DNA of 64,000 nt, taken from contig WBUL01000004.1 in NCBI GenBank assembly GCA_008933735.1, positions 1 through 64,000 on the forward strand, given 5' to 3'. Position numbers and translations under genes: made by a program. Position 1 is the stretch's first letter. Each line of letters opens with the position of its first letter. The notes beneath the pieces are model-generated. The model made no database searches, had not been told where the DNA came from, and worked only from the letters and a program-made list of their open reading frames with translations. This DNA is from Anaerolineae bacterium. Its GTDB lineage: Bacteria > Chloroflexota > Anaerolineae > Aggregatilineales > J027. Shown here piece by piece: positions 16,181 through 24,559 of this stretch.

Positions 16181-17073
16181 GAGAACATTCATTTCCCGTT
16201 GTTGGCGAGCTTAGTCGTCCGGATGACCTGGCGGCAGATTATGCGGTATGCCGCACGATTATGCACGCTGCCAGCAAAAACTATGCCTTCGCCAGCTACT
16301 TCCTCCCTGTGGAAAAACGTCCCCATGTGGAAGCGCTTTATGCTGTAATGCGCGTGGGAGATGACCGGGTGGACGTGGCACATACAGGTTTTCCCTCACC
16401 GCTGGAGGCGATCAAGGATTGGGAAACCAGTTACTGGCGAGCCTTTGAAACCGGAGACAGCCCTGAACCAGTGCTGCGGGCTTACCTGGATACGTGCCGT
16501 AGGTTTGATATTTCACCCGACCTTCTGGCTCCCTATTTTCGTGCCATGATTGAAGATCTGACGGTTACGCGCTTCGCCACTTTTGAGGATTTGCTTCATT
16601 ATATGGAAGGCAGCGCAATGACCGTTGGGCGGGTGATGGTGCATATTCTGGGCACAAAAACGCGCCGGGTGCGAGATGCGTTTCCGGCAGCAGATGCGCT
16701 GTCGATTGCCATGCAGTTAAGCAATTTCTGGCGCGATATTGGTCAGGATTGGGAAATCGGACGTGTCTACATTCCCCAAGAAGACCTGCAACGCTTCGCA
16801 TATACCGAAGACCAACTCGCCGCTGGTCGCGTGACCCAGAACTTCATTGATCTGCTGGATTATCAGATTGACCGTACAGAAAAGTACTACCAGCACGCCC
16901 GCGAAGGGATTAAGCTGCTGGCATCCGGTCAATGGGGAGTCATGAGCAGCCTAGAGATTTACCGGGCAATTCTGAACGGAATTCGCCACAATCATTATGA
17001 CGTGTTTAGTAAACGCGCAGGGACAACTTCCTGGCAAAAGCTTGCGCTGGTGGCAAGGGCTTACCTGAAATGA
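16171..17073 (+). CDS. crtB: Phytoene synthase
   Basis: 300 residues, all-helical squalene/phytoene synthase fold. The two Mg-diphosphate binding sites are visible: D64-D65-x-x-D68 in VGDDRVD, and NFWRDIGQDW around residue 190. It joins two geranylgeranyl diphosphates head to head to make phytoene. Its ATG lies inside the end of crtI, which implies coupled translation. It is the last clear carotenoid gene of the operon. Confidence 0.93.
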   Translation: MALREHSFPVVGELSRPDDLAADYAVCRTIMHAASKNYAFASYFLPVEKRPHVEALYAVMRVGDDRVDVAHTGFPSPLEAIKDWETSYWRAFETGDSPEPVLRAYLDTCRRFDISPDLLAPYFRAMIEDLTVTRFATFEDLLHYMEGSAMTVGRVMVHILGTKTRRVRDAFPAADALSIAMQLSNFWRDIGQDWEIGRVYIPQEDLQRFAYTEDQLAAGRVTQNFIDLLDYQIDRTEKYYQHAREGIKLLASGQWGVMSSLEIYRAILNGIRHNHYDVFSKRAGTTSWQKLALVARAYLK

Positions 17074-17153
17074 TGAACGTTTGCGCTTTTGTCTATGACA
17101 CCCAGAAAAAAATGGCGATTGTTCAGTCGGATGGGCGCGTTCGCGTTCGATAA
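17070..17153 (+). CDS. Possible 27-residue ORF coupled to crtB
   Basis: An ATG overlaps the crtB stop as ATGA (17070-17073) and opens 27 codons to TAA at 17151. The product starts MMNVCAFVYDTQ and ends basic (GRVRVR). No family is recognised. The overlap favours re-initiation, but the frame may be chance. Confidence 0.2.
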   Translation: MMNVCAFVYDTQKKMAIVQSDGRVRVR

Positions 17154-17181
17154 GACTTGAAGTTTTACCCTGAACAGCGTA

Positions 17182-18285
17182 TTGTTAAAAACATTCGCTG
17201 AATTACGGGGTTGTCAGTTGCGCCGATTTGCGCTGTTTGTGATTATTCTGCTTTTGGCGGCGTGTGGAGCAGATGCCGAGCCAGAAGTTGTGCTGATTCC
17301 AACATCCGAATCAACAGCGACCCTTCCCACACGCACACCAACACGGATGCCGACCATCGTCATTCCGCCGACGATCACACTCGCGCCAACTTCAACATCT
17401 GTTCCCGTATCCGCCGGAGGGCCAACACCTACCAGCCCTTTGCATCCGACTTTTACGCCCGCACCCGCGACCGAAACTGCCACCCGTCTACCAACACAGA
17501 TCGGTCTGGAAATTGAGTATTTCATCACCAACACCAGCGATCCTTCCGCCAGTGAAACCCTTACTTTGTTCTGGCGAGTCAACGGCGCGGACAGCGCCCG
17601 CATTTTCCGGCTCAATGCTGAAGACAATCGTGTGCAGGTATGGAATGTCCCCGCTGAGGGGCGCATTACTGTCACGACACGGACGGAAGACACACCCCCG
17701 GAAGCAGCCCGATTTTTGCTGCAAGCAGAAGTCAACGACAGTGTTGCAGAAGAAATCCTGGAAATCCCGCTGGGGTGCCCGTTTGTCTGGTTTTTTTTGC
17801 CCCCGCCGGAAGGCTGTCCAACAACTCCGCCCGTTGCTTCCTTTCAGGTGGAGCAGCGCTTTGAAGGCGGGATCATGGTCTGGCTGGAGGCCCGCGATGA
17901 GATTTTTGTTGTTTTTAACGACGGTGACACACCAGCCTGGATTAATGTTCCGGATGAATTTGAGGAGGGTCTCCCTGAACGGGATGACAGCCTGGTTCCC
18001 CCGCCAGAACGTTTGCAGCCAGTTCGCGGTTTTGGCCTGGTCTGGCGGGACGAAGCTGACGTGCGGGACAGGCTGGGGTGGGCGGTAGAACCGGAAGTTG
18101 GTTATGATGGTATTATACAGGTCTCGTCAGGAGGTTCAGAAAATGAAGTCACTTATCTGCGACTGCGGGATGGTGGCATTCTGACCCTGGAAGCAGGTGG
18201 CGAAGGCTGGGCGGTTTTGCCCCTGAGCGAAATCACGACCCCCGAACCGGAAACGCCGACTCCCACGCCTGAGCAATCAAGTTAA
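17182..18285 (+). CDS. Hypothetical lipoprotein with Thr/Pro-rich stalk
   Basis: 367 residues from the TTG at 17182. RRFALFVIILLLAACG is a lipoprotein signal with lipobox LAAC, so the mature protein is anchored outside the membrane. A Thr/Pro-rich linker of about 80 residues follows, then a beta-rich globular part and a final Pro/Thr tail. A later TTG at 17218 gives a more usual signal-peptide length and may be the true start. No enzyme motif is seen. It ends nine bases before the site-2 protease gene. Confidence 0.7.
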   Translation: MLKTFAELRGCQLRRFALFVIILLLAACGADAEPEVVLIPTSESTATLPTRTPTRMPTIVIPPTITLAPTSTSVPVSAGGPTPTSPLHPTFTPAPATETATRLPTQIGLEIEYFITNTSDPSASETLTLFWRVNGADSARIFRLNAEDNRVQVWNVPAEGRITVTTRTEDTPPEAARFLLQAEVNDSVAEEILEIPLGCPFVWFFLPPPEGCPTTPPVASFQVEQRFEGGIMVWLEARDEIFVVFNDGDTPAWINVPDEFEEGLPERDDSLVPPPERLQPVRGFGLVWRDEADVRDRLGWAVEPEVGYDGIIQVSSGGSENEVTYLRLRDGGILTLEAGGEGWAVLPLSEITTPEPETPTPTPEQSS

Positions 18286-18294
18286 AGGAACACC

Positions 18295-19485
18295 ATGTTT
18301 GACGAATTGGCTACGCAAAGCGCTGACTATCAGGCGCCTCAAATTACGCCGCCTGCGTTCAATAACCGCCATCAAGAATTGGAAGATGTCATCGCGGCGG
18401 TTCTCGATATTCAGCAGCGTAATTACAACCCGATTGAATCGGTTGTCGCACAGTATTACGGCCAGCTTCGCCTGGACAGCGCCCAGGCCTTTGAGATTGT
18501 GGATGGGCGGTTGCAGGACATGGGCTACCACGCGCATTTTTCAGTTGATGAGGCCACAAATTTGCACCGGATTGATGTTTTCCGAGGGCGTTTTTCGCCC
18601 CCGCCGCGCCCGGTCTGGCCTAACGTGCTGCTGCTGATTTTGACGATCCTCAGCACGATGTCTGTGGGAGCACTGCTGGATGATGTCCCATACGAAAACC
18701 TATTCAGCCTGGAAGTTCTCAAAGGATGGCCGTATGCGTTGAGCGTGATGCTCATTCTGGGAGCTCATGAACTCGGTCATTATTTTGCCGCTCGCCATCA
18801 TCAGGTAAGCGTGACCCTGCCTTACTTTTTACCCTTTCCGCCGCTGCTCGGTTTTGGTTTTGGTACCTTCGGCGCGTTTATCCAGCTCCGTGAACCTATG
18901 CGGAATCGCAAACAGCTTTTTGATGTGGGTGTCGCGGGGCCATTGTCCGGGCTGATATTTGCCATTCCCATTTTGATTATCGGGATTGCCACCGCCGAGG
19001 TGAATCGTTTGCCTACGGTGGAAGAATGCCGTGAAGGGGGAACCTGTGACTATCTGCTGGAAGGTAACTCGATTGTTTATGCGGCTGCCAAGTATGTGAT
19101 TCATGGAAAATGGCTGCCCAATGACTTTGAAGATATGACAATTAACCAGCTTTCGTTTGCAGGTTGGACGGGACTGTTTGTGACCGGCCTGAATTTGCTT
19201 CCCATCGGGCAGCTAGATGGCGGACACATCTTATATACCCTTGTCGGGCGCACCGCGCGGCGCCTGTATATTCCTGCGATGATCGCCATGGTCATCCTGG
19301 CGCTCAATAATTCAAGCTGGTTTTTGTGGGTGATGCTGCTGTTTTTCTTCGGACGAGTCTATGCCGTACCGATGGATGATATTACACCGCTGGACAGTCG
19401 GCGGCGAGCGCTGGGGATTTTTGCGCTGGCGATTTTCTTCCTGGTATTCACACCAAGCCCCTTTGAAATTATCTCGCTCCGGTAA
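18295..19485 (+). CDS. Site-2 protease family metalloprotease (M50)
   Basis: 396 residues with several membrane helices. Zinc site H158-E-L-G-H162 lies in LGAHELGHYFAARHH. The third ligand is D308 in LPIGQLDGGH. PYFLPFPP and GTFGAFIQLREPMRNR are typical of the plant/cyanobacterial EGY-like subgroup. It cuts proteins inside the membrane. The 100-residue soluble N terminus is a common feature of this subgroup. It is followed after two bases by a lytic transglycosylase, so both may be one envelope unit. Confidence 0.88.
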   Translation: MFDELATQSADYQAPQITPPAFNNRHQELEDVIAAVLDIQQRNYNPIESVVAQYYGQLRLDSAQAFEIVDGRLQDMGYHAHFSVDEATNLHRIDVFRGRFSPPPRPVWPNVLLLILTILSTMSVGALLDDVPYENLFSLEVLKGWPYALSVMLILGAHELGHYFAARHHQVSVTLPYFLPFPPLLGFGFGTFGAFIQLREPMRNRKQLFDVGVAGPLSGLIFAIPILIIGIATAEVNRLPTVEECREGGTCDYLLEGNSIVYAAAKYVIHGKWLPNDFEDMTINQLSFAGWTGLFVTGLNLLPIGQLDGGHILYTLVGRTARRLYIPAMIAMVILALNNSSWFLWVMLLFFFGRVYAVPMDDITPLDSRRRALGIFALAIFFLVFTPSPFEIISLR

Positions 19486-19487
19486 AC

Positions 19488-20213
19488 ATGCCGACCAAGA
19501 AAAAGACAACCAACCCCAGCGTTCGCAGCGCAAAAGAGAAGGCGAAGCAGAGCCTGAGTGTCAATACGATTGTTGCGCGGGGTGTTGGTACGCTGTTGGT
19601 GTTGGGAATTCTGTTTGTGCTGAGTCGTCCTGGTGTGCTGGATTGGGTGCTCGAAAGGTCGCCCATGCGGTCAGTGAATACGCATGGTGGCATTACCAAC
19701 GGCGAAGCAGACCTGGCAGAGATTTTTACCCCGCAGGTGATGTACTGGCGCGATGAGATTGAACGCTGGGCGAAAGAGCGCAGCCTGAACCCCAATCTTA
19801 TTGCCACCATTATTCAGATCGAATCGTGTGGCGATCCCTATGTGTCTTCTAACGCAGGGGCCCAGGGGTTATTTCAGGTGATGCCATTCCATTTTGCCAA
19901 TGGGGAAAACCAGCTCAACCCAGAAATCAACGCACTCCGAGGGCTTAACCATCTCAAGGACTGCCTGAATTGGACAAATTATGATGTTGGGGTGTCATTC
20001 GCCTGTTATAACGGCGGCCCCAGTGTAATAGGACAACCGCAAAGTCAGTGGTATGAAGAATCCCGGTATTATTTTCGCTGGGGAACAGGCATTTATAATG
20101 ACGCGACCAATGGGGCGGAAGAAAGCTCTACTCTGCGGGAGTGGCTGGCCGCAGGTGGCAATATTTTGTGCGGTCGCGCCAGCGAAACCCAAACCCTCCT
20201 CCGCCCTCAGTGA
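19488..20213 (+). CDS. Membrane-anchored lytic transglycosylase (SLT domain)
   Basis: 241 residues: a basic N terminus, one membrane helix near residues 26-45, then an SLT domain. IIQIESCGDP holds the catalytic glutamate (E112). GAQGLFQVMPFHF and YNGGP are classic SLT motifs. It cleaves the MurNAc-GlcNAc bond of peptidoglycan with formation of an anhydro sugar, on the outer face of the membrane. The coding sequence starts two bases after the protease gene. Confidence 0.87.
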   Translation: MPTKKKTTNPSVRSAKEKAKQSLSVNTIVARGVGTLLVLGILFVLSRPGVLDWVLERSPMRSVNTHGGITNGEADLAEIFTPQVMYWRDEIERWAKERSLNPNLIATIIQIESCGDPYVSSNAGAQGLFQVMPFHFANGENQLNPEINALRGLNHLKDCLNWTNYDVGVSFACYNGGPSVIGQPQSQWYEESRYYFRWGTGIYNDATNGAEESSTLREWLAAGGNILCGRASETQTLLRPQ

Positions 20214-20245
20214 GCATTGTCAGGTGGTTACACGACAAACGTGGG

Positions 20246-20275
20246 TAGACTGTCTGCGACTCCCGTCGCTATAAT
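20246..20275 (+). promoter_or_regulatory. Promoter of the epimerase-dehydrogenase pair
   Basis: TAGACT (20246-20251), an 18-bp spacer, and a perfect TATAAT (20270-20275), 34 bases before the TTG start at 20310. Confidence 0.55.
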
Positions 20276-20309
20276 TACGCGCGTTTTAAGTTGATAGGAG
20301 TCACAACCT

Positions 20310-21305
20310 TTGGCTTTTGGTCAAACTCAACCTCACGCCCTCATCACTGGTGGCGCGGGCTTCATTGGCAGCCACCTCGCGGATCGGCTGCTGGTGGAAG
20401 GCTACCGCGTGACCATCATTGATAATCTTTCGACAGGGCGTTGGGAAAACATCGCCCATCACAGCAAAAATCCTGGTGTCCGCTTTGCCATCGAAGATAT
20501 TCGCAACGAGATGATTATGGATCGTCTGGTCAGTGAATGTGATGTGCTGTTTCATCTGGCAGCGGCGGTGGGCGTCAAGCTTATTGTTGAAAGACCCATT
20601 GATACCATCGAAACGAACATTCGCGGTACGGAGGTTGTCCTCAAGGCCGCCGGGCGCTACCGTAAACCTGTGCTGCTGGCCTCGACATCAGAAGTGTACG
20701 GCAAATCCAATAAAGTCCCTTTCCGGGAAGATGATGATGGCGTATACGGGGCAACCACCAAAAGTCGATGGAGTTACGCGGTTTCAAAGGCTTTAGACGA
20801 ATTTCTAGCGCTGGCGTATTACGAATCCCAGAAGCTGCCCGTGACTATTTTTCGGCTGTTCAATACGGTTGGGCCGCGCCAGGTGGGGCATTATGGGATG
20901 GTTGTCCCACGTTTTGTCAAAGCAGCCCTGGCGAATGAACCGATAGAAGTATATGACGACGGCAAACAGTCCCGGTGTTTTGCCAATGTCTATGATATTG
21001 TCGATGCCCTCGTCAAGCTCTCACAGTGTGGCAATTCATACGGCGAAGTTTTTAATATTGGCAGCACGGAAGAAGTCACCATCATGGAGTTAGCCCAGCG
21101 TGTCCAGTCGGCCACCCACAGTACCTCTGAAATTGTGCTTGTTCCTTACGAGAAAGCCTACAAAAAAGGGTATGAAGATATGCGCCGACGGGTGCCGGAT
21201 ACCAGCAAGATTGAGCGGCTGATCCAGTGGAAGGCCACGACCGCCCTGGATCAAACCATCCAGCAGATGATTGAGTATTACAGGAATTTGGAGAAAACAA
21301 AATGA
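20310..21305 (+). CDS. NAD-dependent nucleotide-sugar epimerase/dehydratase (SDR)
   Basis: 331 residues, extended SDR. The NAD motif is ITGGAGFIGSHLADRL and the active pair is Y156-x3-K160 in YAVSKALDEF. STSEVYG and LFNTVGPRQ are typical of UDP-glucose 4-epimerase, UDP-glucuronate decarboxylase and related enzymes. It starts with TTG after TAGGAG. Its stop overlaps the next ATG as ATGA. Paired with a UDP-sugar 6-dehydrogenase, a C4 epimerase acting on a UDP-uronic acid is the likely role. Confidence 0.82.
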   Translation: MAFGQTQPHALITGGAGFIGSHLADRLLVEGYRVTIIDNLSTGRWENIAHHSKNPGVRFAIEDIRNEMIMDRLVSECDVLFHLAAAVGVKLIVERPIDTIETNIRGTEVVLKAAGRYRKPVLLASTSEVYGKSNKVPFREDDDGVYGATTKSRWSYAVSKALDEFLALAYYESQKLPVTIFRLFNTVGPRQVGHYGMVVPRFVKAALANEPIEVYDDGKQSRCFANVYDIVDALVKLSQCGNSYGEVFNIGSTEEVTIMELAQRVQSATHSTSEIVLVPYEKAYKKGYEDMRRRVPDTSKIERLIQWKATTALDQTIQQMIEYYRNLEKTK

Positions 21306-22636
21306 CACAGGCCGTTGCCACCCAGTACAAAGAACAGCTCCTCAAAAATATCCAGGATCGAACCGCTGTGATCGGCATTGTGGGTCTGGGATATGTCGGA
21401 TTACCTTTGGCCGTGGCCTTTGCAGAGGTAGGGTTTAAGGTGCTGGGGGTGGATCTCACCCCGGCAAAAGTCAATAAGCTCAATGAGGGGATCAGTTACA
21501 TTCCCGATATTCCCACAGATCAGATAGCGCCGCTGGTGGCAGATGGGCGGCTGATCGCTTCCACCAGTTACGATGTGCTGCGTGAAGCCGATATTGTCAG
21601 CATTTGTGTGCCGACCCCACTCCGCAAAACCAAAGACCCAGACATGTCCTACGTCATCGAATCGACGGAAGCGGTTGCGGGAATCTGCCATGACGGAATG
21701 CTGGTCGTGCTGGAAAGCACCACTTACCCCGGCACAACAGAGGAAATTCTTGCGCCGCGTCTGGCACAGGAGGGGCTGACCATTGGTGAAAACCTGTTTG
21801 TGGCTTTCTCCCCCGAACGAATTGACCCGGCGAATCCACAATTTCATGTACGGAACACCCCCAAGGTGGTCGGTGGGATGACTCCGGCCTGCCAGGAAGT
21901 CGCGGCTGCCTATTACGCCACGATTGTGGATGATGTGCATATTGTGTCTTCCCCCACAGCCGCCGAAATGGTCAAACTGCTGGAAAATACGTTCCGTGCG
22001 GTAAATATCGGACTGGTCAATGAAATTGCCCTGATGTGCGATAAATTGAATCTGAACGTCTGGGAAATCATCCAGGCCGCTTCGACGAAGCCCTTTGGGT
22101 TTATGCCGTTTTATCCTGGCCCTGGCCTGGGCGGACACTGCATTCCGGTTGATCCCCATTACCTGAGTTGGAAATTAAAAACGCTCAACTATACCGCTCG
22201 TTTTATCGAACTCGCCAGCGAAATCAATACCGCAATGCCGCTGCATGTCGTCACTAAAGTAGGAGATGCGCTGAACGACCGGGCGCTGCCCATTCGCAAC
22301 TCGAAAATAGGGGTGTTGGGCGTGGCCTATAAACCTAATGTAGACGATGTTCGGGAGAGTCCCGCGCTGGATATTATCCAACTCCTGGAAGAAAAAGGCG
22401 CGAAAGTGACTTACCACGATCCCTATGTTGCTCGCGTCCGCCTGGAAGGGGAACGTATCATGGAAAGCACGCCGTACAGCACCCGCTGGCTCTCCGATGC
22501 GGACTGTCTGGTGATTGTGACCAACCATGCCGTGTTTGATTGGGAGGAAATCGTCAACCACAGCCGTTTGATTGTGGACACGCGCAACGCTACCGTCAAA
22601 GCCCGCAACGGCAAAGCGGAAGTGGTACTGCTGTAG
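21302..22636 (+). CDS. UDP-N-acetyl-hexosamine / UDP-sugar 6-dehydrogenase
   Basis: 444 residues of the UDP-glucose/GDP-mannose dehydrogenase family. VGLGYVGLPLAVAFAEVG is the N-terminal NAD fold, VVLESTTYPGTTEE the substrate region, and GLGGHCIPVDPHYLSW holds the nucleophile C280. This last form is typical of the WbpA/TviB/WecC group, which oxidises UDP-GlcNAc-type sugars. Together with the preceding epimerase it supplies an amino-uronic sugar for a surface polymer. Confidence 0.88.
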   Translation: MTQAVATQYKEQLLKNIQDRTAVIGIVGLGYVGLPLAVAFAEVGFKVLGVDLTPAKVNKLNEGISYIPDIPTDQIAPLVADGRLIASTSYDVLREADIVSICVPTPLRKTKDPDMSYVIESTEAVAGICHDGMLVVLESTTYPGTTEEILAPRLAQEGLTIGENLFVAFSPERIDPANPQFHVRNTPKVVGGMTPACQEVAAAYYATIVDDVHIVSSPTAAEMVKLLENTFRAVNIGLVNEIALMCDKLNLNVWEIIQAASTKPFGFMPFYPGPGLGGHCIPVDPHYLSWKLKTLNYTARFIELASEINTAMPLHVVTKVGDALNDRALPIRNSKIGVLGVAYKPNVDDVRESPALDIIQLLEEKGAKVTYHDPYVARVRLEGERIMESTPYSTRWLSDADCLVIVTNHAVFDWEEIVNHSRLIVDTRNATVKARNGKAEVVLL

Positions 22637-22655
22637 CTCCTGATGAACTCAATCT

Positions 22656-22686
22656 CATCGCCCGTTGTGGTACGGGCGATGGTTTT
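22656..22686. terminator. Bidirectional terminator between convergent genes
   Basis: A perfect 10-bp stem, CATCGCCCGT (22656-22665) with ACGGGCGATG (22672-22681), and a 6-nt loop. GTTTTAAAAC follows, giving a T run on both strands. Confidence 0.65.
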
Positions 22687-23335
22687 AAAACAAACTCAAC
22701 TGTTTGGGCGGTGTGGGCGGATCTTCGTCCTTCTTTTCGGGCTGTGGGTCGGACGGCGCTGGTTTGCTTTTTGCCTCTTTGACCAGATCAATCATGCGCC
22801 GGAAATCGGCTTCCATGGCCGGGCGCAAATCCGGATTACGTAAGACTGCCGCCGGATGGAATAGCGGATAATAAATCCGCCCATTGTCAAATTTTGGTCT
22901 GCCATGAATCTGGGTTATTTTGCCATTAGGAAAATATCGCGCCATGCTGTAACGTCCCAGGGTAGCAATCAGAATCGGGTTAATCAGCTCAATCTGGCGG
23001 TCAAGATAGGATTTACAGGCTTCAATTTCGTTGGGCAAGGGGTCACGATTGTTGGGTGGGCGGCATTTGACCACGTTGGTAATGAACACTTCCTGCCGGT
23101 TTAGGCCAACCATCCGCAGCAGCTCGTCTAAATACTGACCGGATTTGCCGACAAAAGGGAGCCCTTGCTCATCTTCATACTGCCCTGGCCCTTCACCAAT
23201 GAACATGAGGTCCGCGTGCATCGATCCATCCCCAGGAACGGCTTTTCGGCGCCTCTGATGCAGCACACAGGCTTTGCAAGCGATGATTTCCTGAGCAACT
23301 GCTCTGAGTTTTTGCTCGCGTTCTTCCGGCTTCAT
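22685..23335 (-). CDS. Uracil-DNA glycosylase, family 4 (Fe-S)
   Basis: 216 residues. FIGEGPGQYED is the family 4 active-site motif and LFHPAAVLR the second one. Four cysteines (C20, C23, one in VVKCRPP, one in EACKSY) fit the [4Fe-4S] cluster. It removes uracil from DNA. The last residues are KQLSLF after a Pro-rich linker; QLSLF matches the bacterial sliding-clamp binding consensus QL(S/D)LF. The start abuts the tsaB stop, so it is co-transcribed with tsaE-tsaB. Confidence 0.9.
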   Translation of the reverse strand: MKPEEREQKLRAVAQEIIACKACVLHQRRRKAVPGDGSMHADLMFIGEGPGQYEDEQGLPFVGKSGQYLDELLRMVGLNRQEVFITNVVKCRPPNNRDPLPNEIEACKSYLDRQIELINPILIATLGRYSMARYFPNGKITQIHGRPKFDNGRIYYPLFHPAAVLRNPDLRPAMEADFRRMIDLVKEAKSKPAPSDPQPEKKDEDPPTPPKQLSLF

Positions 23336-23980
23336 CTATCCAGGCCCTTTCAAGTAGATGGGTTTCACCTCAGCAGGTTTAGTTATAACGCCTTCGGCAA
23401 ATTTTTTCCAACCGAGGTCAGCTAAGAATCCCGCCCGACGTACCTGCCAGGCGGCGCTGAAAACCTGACATCCGGCAGCTTTGAGCAGGGCCATCCCTGT
23501 TTCATCTATTTCGCCGTTGACCAGCGGCTGTGCAGACTGAACGAAATTCTCCCAGGTGGTAATTTCAGGACTTCCCTCCGGATGCCACACCTCACCCTGC
23601 CAGCGATAAACCCCGGCAATGATCCGTCCCCGACCAGCCTGGATAACCGCCGCCATCGTATCCAGAAACGGTGGCGTGCTGTAAGCGACAACCTCCAACG
23701 TGGGGACGCCTATCAGCGGAATGTTACGACCTGCGGCGATCCCTTTTGCCACACCAATTCCCACGCGCAGGCCAGAAAACGACCCCGGCCCCTGTGAGAC
23801 TGCTACGGCGGTAACATCGTGAATCGTGCGTTCAAGTTCTGCCAGCAAATCGTGAATAATCGGTGTAAGCTGGGTTGTATGCTGGTTCGCCGAAACCTGT
23901 GACCTTTCGGCTAGAATCTGCTTTCCATCATGTAGGGCTACACTCAAAAAGCGGGTTGCAGTATCCATTGCCAGCAGCAT
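23336..23980 (-). CDS. tsaB: tRNA threonylcarbamoyladenosine biosynthesis protein TsaB
   Basis: 214 residues, ASKHA-fold partner of TsaD. LLAMDTATRFLSVALHDG begins the fold and SQGPGSFSGLRVGIGVAKG is the classic TsaB motif. It helps make t6A37 in ANN-decoding tRNAs. The ATG at 23980 is chosen over the TTG at 23992 because GGAG lies 6-7 nt upstream. It follows tsaE with a one-base gap. tsaD is not in the window. Confidence 0.9.
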   Translation of the reverse strand: MLLAMDTATRFLSVALHDGKQILAERSQVSANQHTTQLTPIIHDLLAELERTIHDVTAVAVSQGPGSFSGLRVGIGVAKGIAAGRNIPLIGVPTLEVVAYSTPPFLDTMAAVIQAGRGRIIAGVYRWQGEVWHPEGSPEITTWENFVQSAQPLVNGEIDETGMALLKAAGCQVFSAAWQVRRAGFLADLGWKKFAEGVITKPAEVKPIYLKGPG

Positions 23981-23981
23981 A

Positions 23982-24464
23982 TCAGTCTCCAAACTTTGCC
24001 TTTAGCACATCCAGCAGCATCAGAGAGCGATTTCCAGCCGCCTGCAAAGTCAGCGTCCGCCGGGAATCATCATTGTCATCTATGGTGAAGTGAATCCATA
24101 AATGATCATCGGGCAGCCAGGATCTGATTTTTTCAGGCCATTCAATCAAAACCGCGCCGTTGGCATCAAAAATGTCCAACAATCCCACCGATTCAGCATC
24201 CCCTTCTGCATCCAAACGGTAAGCGTCAAGGTGATACAACACCTGTCTGTCGAGCGCACGGTCGTACTGCTGAACAATCACAAAAGTTGGGCTGGTCAGC
24301 GGGTGTTCTGTGCCCCACCCTTCCCCTACGCCAGCCGAGAAGGTCGTCTTGCCTGCCCCTAAATCCCCATCCAGGCAAATAACATCACCTGCATCCAGAA
24401 GCTGCCCCAGATAATATCCTATCTGCCGAGTCTGTTCAGGGGAAGTGCTGATGAGAATCGTCAA
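23982..24464 (-). CDS. tsaE: tRNA threonylcarbamoyladenosine biosynthesis ATPase TsaE
   Basis: 160 residues. The Walker A motif is GDLGAGKTTF; SPTFVIVQQY and LYHLDAYRL are signature segments of TsaE. It is the ATPase of the TsaBDE complex for t6A synthesis. The start is TTG with GGAG about 9 nt upstream. A short ATG frame four bases upstream is out of frame. It leads a minus-strand operon with tsaB and the uracil-DNA glycosylase. Confidence 0.92.
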   Translation of the reverse strand: MTILISTSPEQTRQIGYYLGQLLDAGDVICLDGDLGAGKTTFSAGVGEGWGTEHPLTSPTFVIVQQYDRALDRQVLYHLDAYRLDAEGDAESVGLLDIFDANGAVLIEWPEKIRSWLPDDHLWIHFTIDDNDDSRRTLTLQAAGNRSLMLLDVLKAKFGD

Positions 24465-24490
24465 TCATCCTGCTCCAATTTCCGGAGGGA

Positions 24491-24496
24491 ATTATA
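24491..24496 (-). promoter_or_regulatory. -10 element for the tsaE operon
   Basis: A perfect TATAAT on the minus strand, 27 bases before the tsaE start. No convincing -35 is seen. Confidence 0.45.
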
Positions 24497-24508
24497 ACAG
24501 AGGAACCG

Positions 24509-24539
24509 TTGAAATAGACTTCCTGGCTTCAGCTATAAT
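24509..24539 (+). promoter_or_regulatory. Promoter of the 24560 operon
   Basis: TTGAAA (24509-24514), a 19-bp spacer, and TATAAT (24534-24539). It is divergent from the tsaE promoter. Confidence 0.6.
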
Positions 24540-24559
24540 CACCCGATAGGAAGGTGAGA

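Noticed and set aside
17320-17500. ACA/CCA-rich repetitive stretch
   Set aside because: It encodes the Thr/Pro stalk of a lipoprotein; the same applies near 27060 and 29500. Not a CRISPR or satellite.
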